DNA from: Tetrahymena elliotti 4EA
Lineage: Eukaryota; Ciliophora; Oligohymenophorea; Hymenostomatida; Tetrahymenidae
DNA: 64,000 nt
Assembly: GCA_000231825.2 (NCBI GenBank)
Contig: JH720334.1
Coordinates: 609,804 to 673,803, forward strand
Direction of reading: 5' to 3'
In this document: one piece after another, positions 1-11,277 of the stretch
Position numbering within the stretch: position 1 is the first letter of the stretch
Layout of the letters: every line of letters begins with the position of its first letter
Position numbers and translations under genes: made by a program
Notes under the pieces: model-generated
The model's input: the letters and a program-made list of their open reading frames with translations, nothing else
Databases searched by the model: none
Told to the model about the DNA's origin: nothing

Positions 1-2164
1 GCTTTTTTATATCTTACACGAATTCTATTTTTAGAGATTAGGTTTAAATTGGTATTTAAGTCATGATTGCCCCAAAATTTTTAGTCTAAAGACTATTTAA
101 ATTGTTACTTTTTAAATAAATATAAATTCAGTGAATTTTGCTAATTTTTAGGAAGTTTTATAATTTACTGTATCGAGAGACCTAAATGTTAAATTGTTCT
201 GGGTATAGAATTAAAACTAATAGGATCTAAATTAAGCTCATTATCATCTTATATTCTTTTATTCAGTAAATTAATTAATAATTTATCAATCAGTTAAAAT
301 CAATTTACTATAAATCTAAATAAAATTTGCTAAGTTGTTTAGGAAGATTTCCAAAATTTTCTTATAAAAGTTAAAACTATTTTCCACTTATTGGAGTATT
401 AAAACTTAATTTATAAGTTTTAAGCTTTGATTGACAAACTTTGAAAAATTCATTGAGAGGTACTTCTATTTTTCCACTATTTCAAAAAATTACTGAGTTA
501 AATAAATCTGCTATTATATTAATAATACCCAATGCATAATCTTAAATTTGTAACATCTATATATTGCAATTAATTAAAAAGCTGTTGTTGTTAATGGTTC
601 TCTAGATTACTTTATTTTTATATAAAATAAATAAGGTCTACTGCTGTAATCTAATACTAAAATTTACTGAAATAAAATGGAAAGTTTTTTCAAACTAGAT
701 GGGATATTACTTAATTTATTAATAAATGTATCAATATTTTTAGACTATTAAAATTCAAAATGACAGATTTTTCTATTTTTAAAACCTTCTTTATTCATAT
801 ATTCTATTAAATTTTCTAATGCTTTAGTCTCTGTGTCTCTTGTAATTTTAATAACATTAAATATAGCTTCAAAAGAGATTTATAATTAAATATTACGGTA
901 AAGAAATGTAAATTTCTTTTAAAGGATAAAAATTGCATTAAATTAAATCAACAATATTATTCATAACTTCTTCATCTATTTCATCACATTCATCATATCT
1001 TCATTTCATTAAATACATTTATTAATTTAAAAAAATTTAGTTACAATTGTAATCAAATACCTTGATTATTTGAAACTAAGTTTATTAAAGTACACTTTGT
1101 ATAATTCCTTTTCTTTAATTCCTATTTCTTGGTCTTTACCTCTTTATTAAGTAAAAAATATAATAGCTTTACATAAATAACTTCAATCTACATTAAGTTA
1201 ATCGTTAATGATGTTAGCCATTTTAAGTTCTTTAGAATGTCCAATTACTAGATTAAATATTCCTTTGAATGTTTTTTATAGCTAATTTGAATAAAAACAT
1301 ATTAATGTTAAACCCACTGAAGAGACACAATAACTTTACTAAAAATTTAAATGAAATTCATTAATTGATCTACTCTTAATTGTCTCCTTTTCTAAAAAAT
1401 GCTTTAAGTCTACTCTCTTATCAGGGTTTTGTATAAAATACCTTAATTTTGAGTCAAATTAAATATTATCAAAGATTATGGTTATTATTTTACTGATAAT
1501 CTATTAAAATGCTATTGAACACTTTTTTCTTCCATATTGATGTTTCTAAGTCTTTAGTAGATTCTATGAATAAGCTTGATAGAATACATAATAAATAAAT
1601 CAGTTAAAATAAAAACACTGCTTGCTTATCAAAAATTTCAAAAGCTGATAGAAAAAGTAATATTTTACTATTTTTTAGAGTTAAGCCATTGTTATTTTTT
1701 TTATTCTAATTTCTGTTTAAATTATAAATAAATATATTTTCTAATATCTATTCAAAGTATATATTTACTTGCTTATTGTAGTGACCCTTGTTACTTATTG
1801 GGTGCTAAAGCAATTTATCATCAAAATTACTCATGCTAAGACCTTTATTTATGGTTTTATCAGCTTTTTCATGCTTTTAAGCTCCAAATTCTGAAAAGCT
1901 CTTTTGCTACTCAACTCTGAATACCTAAGTTTCTATCTTTTATTTTTCATTATCTTAATTTGCATCTTTTCTTCTTTCGATATTTAAATCTTCTTCAGCT
2001 TCCTAAATAATTCTCTGCTGATGATTAATTTCGTCAATTAAAATCATAGATTCACCAAATGCACTAACGTTAGTAGAATAAGCATCATATTCAAATTTAT
2101 TAGTATGGTTATTGGAATCTTGGTTCCCTTCCAACAAACTATTTAAACCTTGGTAATTATTCAT
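1..2164 (-). CDS. Multi-exon protein of unknown function, 3' end beyond the window
   Basis: I do not recognise the family. The likely start is the ATG at 2164 (MNNYQGLNSLL...), preceded by AT-rich non-coding sequence. The N-terminal about 130 residues are polar and acidic. Further in is a hydrophobic stretch (FLFQLIYLLCILSSLF), then helical segments such as NPDKRVDLKHFLEKE and RDTETKALENLIEYMNKEG. The frame is recovered only by removing short GT...AG introns, for example a 53-nt one near 1433-1485, one that turns ...DECDEIDEE into KFTFLYRN..., and others near 620 and 500. Reading frame stays open to base 1, so the C-terminus is cut by the window edge. One TGA (1183-1185) lies inside an otherwise continuous frame and is not removed by my intron model, so at least one splice site is unresolved. 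The leucine/isoleucine-rich helices recall large repeat proteins, but that is only an impression. Confidence 0.6.
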
Positions 2165-3560
2165 TCAAATATTTTTTCAAAAGATTTAATATTGTTTGAG
2201 ATTGATTACTAAATTCCTACTTTGACTAAATTGTATTTTTTGGTTTCTAATTGTGTTAGTTAAAAATTATTAAATAACTATTAATTAGAAATTAACTATT
2301 TTGAAGAAATTAATACAGAGATAAGTCAAATTAAGAAAGTAAACTTTTTAAGAATGTTTAAACAGGTTTTTTTAATATTTTTTTCAAGCTAATAATGAAT
2401 CGATATTTTATATGCTTTACTAGAATTAGACATTAAATTTCAGTGATTTTGTAATAATATGATTAATTTTTTAACAAAATTGTTCTATTTTTTCATATTT
2501 AATTTTTAAGTAAATATTTTCTAAATTTCTTTGTTGAATTTTCTTTTTTTCAGTTAATTTTATTATAAAGCTGAAGAAAAAATATATTTAAGTCAATTTA
2601 CATTTATTAATATTATTTTTTTCATGATTAAAACTCCTAAATACCTGCTAAAATAAATAGCTAGAATGAGAAAATTTAATTTTAGTATATATTTCAGCTT
2701 GTATTATTAGCATAAAGAAAAGCTTATGCATAAATTCAATCTCTTAGTTAAAAAACATAAAAGTAGGAAAAATATCGCTTCTTGTATAATTTCAGGTATA
2801 AATAAGTGTGTTCATTTTAGAAAGTTAGCCAAAAAGTGAATAAATATTTCATTTTGAAAATTAATCCTAAAACCAATTTTTTAAAAAGAATTACAAATAA
2901 TTTGAATTAATTTAGTCAAGATATAATTATTTTATTAAAATTTTCTTTGATTCAAAAAACTTATTTTGGAATTATAGAAATTCAATTACAAAATTGATGT
3001 ATATATAACAAAAAAGAATTACCATAGATTGTAACATAATTTGATCTTTTTTACTTATCGTTTAATAATTTATTGTGAAAACCCCCAAAATTAATTAAAT
3101 TGTTATTTGGCTTTCGTTAAGCTTGCTCGAACATACATTGATTATGTGGTGTGTTGTTTGATAAAATAATTAGATTATTTTTAAATAATTTGGTAGGTAA
3201 GAAGTAAATGATGTTTAAAAATTTACATAATGAAAAGAATATAAATGCAAGTATTTTTGGAAGGATCAAAAACAAAATAAAGATTGAAGTAGAAAAATAA
3301 ATATTAAAAAAGTTGAGGAGAGATGGATGTAGGGAGTTATCATGTGTTCTGAAAAATTAATAATTTTTTTACTAGATTGTTTTTGTTACAAGAAGAATAT
3401 TTCACTAAAAGTAAATGAAAATTATATTTAATTAAAAAACCGACGAAGGATCAATCATTTAGTTTCAAAAAAGAAACTAAAAATTTTATTATAATTATCT
3501 GCGCAAAAACAAATTGATTGATCAAAATTAAAAGGAAAATTAAACACTAGCAAAACAAAA
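2165..3560. other. Divergent intergenic region
   Basis: About 1.4 kb of very AT-rich DNA between the minus-strand gene that starts at 2164 and the plus-strand gene that starts at 3561. It presumably holds both promoters. I see no RNA gene, no long code-6 frame and no recognisable motif. Confidence 0.6.
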
Positions 3561-6535
3561 ATGAGCAACTAATATAATGTTTATAGACACGAGTAATAGT
3601 AATAGCCTCAACAACCTTATCAAAAAGGAGCAGGATATACTAATGGAAACAATGATGCTAATGGATTAGGCGAGTAATATGATGGTGTCTAATACTCTTA
3701 ACAATCTTAATAGTAGCAAAACTAGCAATATCCAGATTAGTATGGATCTATATAAACAGATCCCGCCTAGGCTGGAGGATCCGTTGATTACTAATAGGGA
3801 CTGTATAGAAACAACAATGAAACAGCTAAAACTTTCAATACTGAAATGAGGAGAAAGTATCCTGTCGATAAACTGAATAAAAAGAGCGAATGGATAGGAG
3901 TAGAAAAGCATCTTTCAGAAGTCAATGAAGAAATCCGTAAAAATGAAATAGAAATTAATCGTTTACGTTAAAAGGAACTATTGTAATATTAATAATTACT
4001 TTTTAATTTAATTTAATTTCAAAACCAATATGAAATGGCTTTGTATTTTGCATGCGTTCATTTTTTATTTGTCACAAAAAGACATAATTTATTGCCGATT
4101 AAAGGTTTCTTACATTATATTATAATAATTATAATAATAATAGATCTGAGTTAGATAAGAAGATGATGTAACAACTTTAATAGAAACAATAGGACTTAAA
4201 TTATAAGAAGAGAGAACACGAAGAAGTTTTAAGAAGAATGGCTGTCTATTAAGAGGTATATGATATATGACTTAAAAAGATTATTTTTAAAATTGATTTA
4301 CCTTATTTAATTAAAATGGACTGCATAAATATTTATTTTTTTTATTTGAATAGGAATTAGCTAGAAATAGAGATGATAGAAAATTAATGCAATAGAATAT
4401 GGCTGAATATTACCAAAGATAGAGGGAAGAGCAACAAAGAAAAGATTAGGAATATAAACTCTAGAAAAATGATTGGGAAAATAAGGTAATTTGCATAAAA
4501 ATAAAATATCCATCTATCTATAAATAGATATAATTCAAACAATTTGCTCTTTGATTATTTAAATGGAAATTAAATATTTTTGAGGTTTTGTTTGTGTCAA
4601 AAAAATGTTAACAAAATTACAAGTTGCTTGAATCAAAAATTAAATAAATTATTCTGACGTAGATTAAGTAAAACTTGCTAATTCATTTAATTAATAGACT
4701 GTAATCGCCACTTAGTTTTACTTCTTTTTTAATTAAAACTGATTTCACAATATTTTGTAAAACTTACACAATAAAAATTTTGATTAAAAACACTCCTCCT
4801 CCAATTGTACTTCTAGTGTTTCTAGAAATTTAATTTCCTTCAATCAATCAATTTGTCAAATATTTTTTGTTTGTATAACCTTAATAATTTTTTGTAACTG
4901 TAAATCAAATTAGCTTTTGGAATACAATTAATAAAGAATAACAGAAGAATAGCGCAGAAATAAGGAACATAAAGTAACTTAAATATTAACCCGAGTACAA
5001 GAATTTAACAAATTTTAAATTTTTTAGGAATTCCTCAAAAATGCAGTTTAAAATGATTATCAAAGAGCATAAGCAAGAAAGATGGCTGAAAAATAAAATG
5101 AGATGCAAAATAAAATGGAGTACAATGATTTAATTCAAATGAATGCTGAAAGAGAGTTAACCAAGGAAGAAAATTACAAGAATGTAATTAAAAACTAATC
5201 TTTTAATACATAAATAATAAAAAGAACAAATTTTAATATAGTTTTATAGAATGGCTGCTGAGAATCAACAAAAGCTTCATGAAAATCATTTCAATAATGT
5301 TTACATGCCTTTAGTTAAGAAATAGAAAGATTTAGAGGATTTAATCAGCAAAGGCGTTACTGAGGCTGAACGTCGTAGACTCTAAAATGAAATTGATAAG
5401 ATTCAAAGATAAAGAAATGTAAATTATTGATTGATAAATTAAATAAAGAAGTAAAATTAAATTATGCTTTAGTAATTATTAGAAACTAAGGAAAAAAATC
5501 AATATCTTATGGGAGAAAAGAGATATCAAGGTGAGCTTGAAAAAAATTTAAAAGAATAACAAGTGAAAGAAAGATTGCAGGATGTATTGATGATTTAAAT
5601 AAAAATTTATAAATTTTAACATTTTGTCTTATTAATTAGTTGCAAAATCTCTAAGAGTATTAAACATTTAAGAAGTAAGAAGAATTTGATAATAAAAAAA
5701 AATACAAAGATTTCCTAGATCAATAAGTACGAATACATTGCATATTTATTTAATTAAATTATAAAAATATTTTTATTAAATATCATAGTACAAAGAAAAG
5801 CAAGATATCCTTATGAATGAGTAAAGAATGACCAGAAATGAAAAGGGATTGAATAGACTTGACTTATAAGTAATGATTCGTTTTTAATTAAAATTCTTTA
5901 AAAATTTGAACTAAATTAAAACAGGCTTACAAAATGTATGACAATGGTTTATATACTATGCTTCCTGGTTGGGCTCCTCAGATTGGTTAATTACCTCCTA
6001 GATAGAATAGAGAAATTTTATAAGAACAGATCATGGATAAAATAAGAAAACAAAACACCACAGCTGACGACATGAATAATTCTGCTTCTCAATCTCCTTA
6101 TAATGGTGGTACTTCTCCAATAATTGGAGGACCAAGTAATAATTTTTCCAAATTTTTCTTCATTTTATTGAATAATCTATGAATAAAGATCGTACTCTTG
6201 CTAAGGCTGCTCAAAATAGTTTAATCATGCAAAGTCACCCTAATTTAGGATAATATCAAAAAATCGGAGAACCAGATAGAAAATATGAGCATCCTGTGAA
6301 TTATGGATAAAACTACGATGGCTCAATGTCTTCTAAGAGCTAATAATTACCCACAAACCTCACTTATGGACATAATCCTATTTATAATCCTATGCCTTTC
6401 AACAACTAAAATCCTTATATTTCTAAAGAATTCTAAAAGGCTGTTATAAATCGTTAGATTTACAGACCTAGTGTTGACAGTGTCTTAACAGGCAATAATT
6501 CAGCATTAGGAAGATACCCTGAACCTTTAAAATGA
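3561..6535 (+). CDS. Ten-exon coiled-coil protein, probably cytoskeletal
   Basis: A protein of 611 residues from ten exons: 3561-3982, 4144-4255, 4354-4485, 5028-5183, 5242-5418, 5473-5583, 5640-5726, 5789-5869, 5925-6135, 6189-6535. All junctions keep frame and the stop is TGA. The N-terminal 90 residues are rich in Gln, Asn, Tyr and Gly. Residues about 100-400 are almost entirely charged helix with many Met, Arg, Lys, Glu and Gln residues (for example MAEYYQRQREEQQRKDQEYK, LVKKQKDLEDLISKGVTEAE). The tail is Pro/Asn/Ser-rich with short motifs such as MLPGWAPQIGQLPPRQ. That layout fits axonemal or microtubule-associated coiled-coil proteins in ciliates, but I cannot name the family. The intron 4486-5027 is about 540 nt, far longer than its neighbours. 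The start has the A-rich context usual in ciliates (AAAACAAAAATG). Confidence 0.85.
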
Positions 6536-7316
6536 AATCTATAACAAATAAAATTTAAGTTGATTTATTATAAAAATGTCTTTATATTTTACTTATTTTG
6601 TCAATATTTTTCATTTAATATTCTTAAATAATCTTTAAATTTCATTTTCATAAATATAAAATTAATACAATAAAAAAGATCTCTACTGCATATTCTCTTT
6701 TTATGAATAAAATAAATAGTATTATGAGACCAAATAAAAAAACCATATAAACATGAAATCAGAAACTACTTCAAATGTGCTCATTTGGAATATAATCAAA
6801 ATAACTCAAACTCAATCTGTTTTTATTACATAAAATTTCAGCCAATATTTCAATTAAATATTAAAATAACTTTTACTCAAATAAATTTAAAAGTAAATTA
6901 ATTTTTTTATTTTGAATTATTTGTTATAAAAAAATCTTCTAAAGTGATGATATGAAAATATATTTATTTTAATAATCCTGTCATTCTTTTTGCTTTTAAA
7001 ATGACTTAAAATTAGATATCTTTAGGATTTATTCTAAAAATAAAGCTACGCACCCATATTCAATAAATGAAATCTTTTATTTAATCAATAAGCAATTTCT
7101 TTTCTTTTTCAATTTCAAGAGTTTAGATGAATTAAAAAAATTTCATGAAAAAATTGTTTTTTTGAAGTTTTATAATAAATTAATTTTAGGTTAATTGGAT
7201 ATATGAATAAAAAATGTTAAATAGTAAGTAAATAATTTAATAAGTTAGTAAAAATTAAAAAAATAAAAAGTAGGTCTAAATATAAAATTATATACAACAA
7301 CATATTATCAAAAATG
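6536..7316. other. Convergent intergenic region
   Basis: Downstream of two converging genes, so it should hold both polyadenylation regions. AT-rich throughout; nothing else seen. Confidence 0.6.
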
Positions 7317-8477
7317 TCAAATTTACGAAGTGAAAGATGAAATTTAAACTGGCCTATTAGTATAAATATAGATATCTCTCCCAGATGCAATAATTTAATT
7401 GTTAATTATTTTGAGTCCTGTTATATCGTTTTAAGGGAGAGTAATATTTTAAAGTAATCTTGATTTGACTAGGTTAAAAATAGTTATTTGCTAATTAAGA
7501 TTATTAGTAAAGACAACAGTCTGTTAGTTATATAAATCAAGAAAATCAATCATGTTATATTTATTTGTGATAGTGCTTATTTTATTCAATTGAGCATCTC
7601 TCAATACCATACTATAGCTAAGACTAATTGTGATAACTCTGTTAAGATTAAGAGTTTTTATTTATTGTATTCCTATGCTTTATTTATTGAAAGATTAGAT
7701 AATTTAGCCAGTTCTAATATCCCATTTAAGAATTGGAGTTTATATGTCAGAGCAAGTAAATAAATGTGCTTCATTTAACTTTTCTATATGATTGAAATAA
7801 CCACCTTTGAGAGGATTTTGAATAATTCTTATTAATTTAAGTTTTTCATTAATTAAATAGACAGAATCATCTCCATCATTAAGCATAGCTATTATTTTAT
7901 ACTTATCAAAATAAACAATTTACTTAATAAATTATTTCTATTAATAGCAGTAAAGTTATCTCATATTTGAAATAGTAAAAATCTTGATACACCCAAAAAC
8001 TGAGCTTGCAAGTAGATATCTATTCTAAATCATAATTAACTAATTGAAATATTTGTGTTAATTTATCTGCCTAGTAATTTATCTTGTTTCTAAATCTAGT
8101 TCACATATTTTTTGTTTTTGAGCAGTGTAAAATAGTAGCATTGTCTTTTTAGTCTTATCATGTATATATGATACCACATTGGAGAGGCAGTATACATTAT
8201 TAATTCTAAAATCTAATGCATAATTCATATATTTTTCTTTTTATTTTAGAGTTATTTCTTCAAATTCATGATCTACATGAAAAATATTTGAGCAAATATC
8301 ACAAAAATTTTCATTACATGTTATACATTTATAAGTGAATTTAGATTTGTGTTTCAAACAAAATTAATTCAAAGGATATTTCCATTTCTTTTAAATTTTT
8401 TTTGGTTCTATTGTTTAGCTAAAAATTTCATTTATTCCCATGGGATCGCTATCCGAAAATATATCATCAATTTCCAT
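7317..8477 (-). CDS. B-box zinc finger protein with propeller-like C-terminus
   Basis: A single-exon protein of 386 residues, start ATG at 8477, stop TGA at 7317-7319. Residues about 43-80 form a B-box: CLKH, then C..C, C..C and closing histidines in the order FCLKHKSKFTYKCITC, NENFCDICSNIFHVDH. These are the ligand spacings of a type-2 B-box, which binds two zinc ions and mediates protein contacts. The remaining 300 residues consist of repeated beta-strand-like units (for example KYKIIAMLNDGDDSVYLI, NQIIASGRDIYIYTNR), as in degenerate WD-type propellers. No RING or other catalytic domain is visible. It is a tandem paralog of the neighbour at 9128-10297: same strand, size and layout. Possible extra upstream exons up to 8907 are noted separately. 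Function is unknown; a scaffold or adaptor role is inference. Confidence 0.85.
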
Positions 8478-9127
8478 CTTGAAGGTGAGTTGGTTGAAGG
8501 CAAATTTTATTTATCGACTTATTAAATTTGAGATAAATAAATCTTTTAATTTGTTAATTGATCTTAATAGTGAATTTCTTTAGATAAATTCTTTTTATCT
8601 ATATTTGTATTCTTATGGATATAATAATTCTTATCAAACAAATCTTTAACTCAATCAATACACACACAAATCTTTGTGTTATCTAAGTAGAATTAAAAAC
8701 TAATTTAGCTTTTTTATCAAATTTTTGAAAATTATTTTCATTTATTTTTTTATAATTAATTCTTAGAATCAAATTATTTTATTCAAGAAATATCTGTCTG
8801 TCTTTATTTTGCTTTAATAAAAAATCAATTTATCTTTCTATTTGATAGAACTGAAGAATATTTTGTCTCTGAAATTAACATTTTTTAATTTCTATAAAAT
8901 AAAGCATTAGAATTCATAAAATAAGAGATTTTTAAACAAAGTAAATACATTATTTTATAATTTTTACAAAAATTTATACAAACAAATATTTCAACATTAA
9001 TTAGGATAATAATTTTTTAATATATTAATTTTAATTATTTACAAGAATTTATTTATATTTTAGAGGTGTTTATTTTAAAATACAATTTTAATAATTTAGC
9101 ATGAATTTATTTTAATTCAAAAGATAT
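8478..9127 (-). other. Spacer with possible upstream exons of the B-box gene
   Basis: The minus strand holds a code-6 frame from an ATG at 8907 (MLYFIEIKKCQFQRQN...). It could be spliced through a GTGTGT...AAG intron and then a 41-nt GTCGAT...TTCAAG intron directly into the ATG at 8477, adding about 115 residues. Against this, the paralog at 9128-10297 matches the B-box gene end to end without such an extension. No other feature seen between 8908 and 9127. Confidence 0.25.
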
Positions 9128-10297
9128 TCATTTTAAATTATTAATTTCAAAATGATTAAATTTTCTATTTTTTATTTATAAAGGTTTCCTTTTGTAAATT
9201 AAGAAATCATTAGCCGGTATAATAATATATTCATCGGTGATCAATACATAATAGTACATAACTGAATTGGAAGGAAGTGATATGATTTATACTATTTCTT
9301 AGGAATGTATATCACTGATAACCAATCTTTTTTTATGAAAATTGATTAATACTACAAATTGATTTTCAATCAGCTTAGAAATATATGAACTGCCATAATT
9401 TGTATTCACATACTCTAAGGTCTTTTGATTTATTTTTCTGTAATTTTTATTGCAATCAAGCATAGTAAGTAAAAAATTTAATCTTTGACTACTTCTATGA
9501 TCAGTTTTATTTTTGAAAAGCTCTTCTTTTTAGCCTGTAACAATATCTATTTTATGAGTGTAAATCATTTGTATAGTAGGTTATATTGAAGAACATATCA
9601 GGTGTCTTTAACTTAATTTATCAATCTCAAAGAAGAAAAGTTTTTCTGTATCTTCTATTTTCTTAACAAGCTTAAGATTCATATTCATAAGATATATGCC
9701 TCCCCCTTCACTACTTACAACTAATATCTGCCTATTTTGAAAGTATTCAATATCATGGATAATGAAGTCTAATTTTCCTGTTAATTTTTGATTCATACTT
9801 TTAATTTCAAACATCCTAACAGTGTGGGTACGCCATATTAGTAATTATGTATCTTTAATTACTTTTATATGATAAAAACTCTCAGGCATTTTTAACTATC
9901 TTTTGATACATTTTTATTCTAAATCAAAGTCATTCAGGTAATAGATGCTACAAAACAAAATCATTTATTTTTTGGTTTTTTAATCAATATAAGAAACCAC
10001 ATTAGATTTACAATATAAATTTTTTAGTTCTATATATTTTTCATATTTAATAGTTTAATCTTATTGCTCTCCACAGAATATATTCGTAAAAATATGCTTT
10101 TTACCATTTTCTTGTTGTTCACAGCTAAGACAAATTAATTTTTTACAAAATTTACATTTCAAGGTATACTTTTAGTTATGCTCATTACAATAATAGTTGA
10201 GTTTGTACTTCCATATTTTTTAGAACTTTGAAGCTATTTTTTTTACTTTTTCAAATTCTTAGCAAGTCTTTACTTGTTATTCTGGGATAGTTTTCAT
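9128..10297 (-). CDS. B-box zinc finger protein, tandem paralog of the preceding gene
   Basis: A single-exon protein of 389 residues, start ATG at 10297, stop TGA at 9128-9130. The B-box sits at about residues 36-70: CNEH, C..C, C..C, then a closing His in KKH (YYCNEHNQKYTLKCKFC, KKLICLSC). The second pair of closing histidines is weaker than in the paralog, so only one zinc site may be intact. The rest is beta-rich with repeated units such as RQILVVSSEGGGIYLM and EYIIIPANDFLIYKR, a degenerate propeller. It shares strand, length, exon structure and domain order with 7317-8477 and the lead-in to the finger is alike (QKIWKYKLNYYC here, QKKWKYPLNQFC there). This indicates local duplication followed by strong divergence. 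Confidence 0.85.
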
Positions 10298-11277
10298 TTT
10301 ACTCTTTTTTTAAATCGTTTAAACAAAATTAATTTAAAAAATAATTTGATAAAAATGATAAATAACATGCGATATAAATAAAAGATTTTCAAAAATATTT
10401 AATCATGCTATATATTAGATTCATTATATCATCCTAAATAATTTAAAAAAATTCAATGAAATCAAACAATATAAATTATATATTATGTCTTTACTTTTAA
10501 CATTTTTTTAAAAACTAACCCCACATCTCTTTGATCAGATGATTAAATCTTTTAAATTTGAATCGATTTTACTTTTCATAAAAATTTTCAAAATTTTTAT
10601 TTGACTATTAAAGATATTAAGATATTGAGCAAATAAGATGTTATGAACAAAAATTTAAATTGAAAAGATAATTATGCTAAACCAATATTTTTAAATAAAA
10701 ATTTAGATAAATAAATGATATTTTCATATTAAAATTAAGATTAGATAAAGAAATTATTTCAAAGATTTTTTTTTCTGATTAGATTGTTTTTTTGTAATAA
10801 TTTAAAAAAATTCAAAAAGAATATTTATTTATAACCTAACAAAAATTAATCAGGATAAAAGATATTTTAAAAAAATCTTTAAATAAAAGTAATTAGAAGA
10901 ACGAGAATAGTTAGATTAAGTAAAAACTCTATAAATTTAAAAAATAAATACATTTTTATAAAATAGTTAGTAACATTAAATTTTATACTCTTCAAATAGT
11001 ATTCAAAGAATAATTTATTTATTTGTTTGTTTGTTTATAGTTTATTTATTTTATATAACTTTTTTGTTTTAGGTTCATTTATTTAAAAGTTTATAACACC
11101 CAATTTAGTTATAGGTATGTTTTTTGCATTATTTTTGGCTCAAAAAGCAATGAGTTTTTAGCTCTTATTTATGTTTTGGAACTTCAAAAGAATTAAAATT
11201 GTTTTTTTATATAAAGCATTTAACTATTAAAATCAATTGTTGAGCATACTTTTCTTCTCTATTTCATCTTTTTTTTT
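10298..11277. other. Intergenic region
   Basis: AT-rich spacer between the B-box gene start and the kinesin stop. It holds a TTTATTTG/TTTG simple repeat around 11015-11045. No gene seen. Confidence 0.55.
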
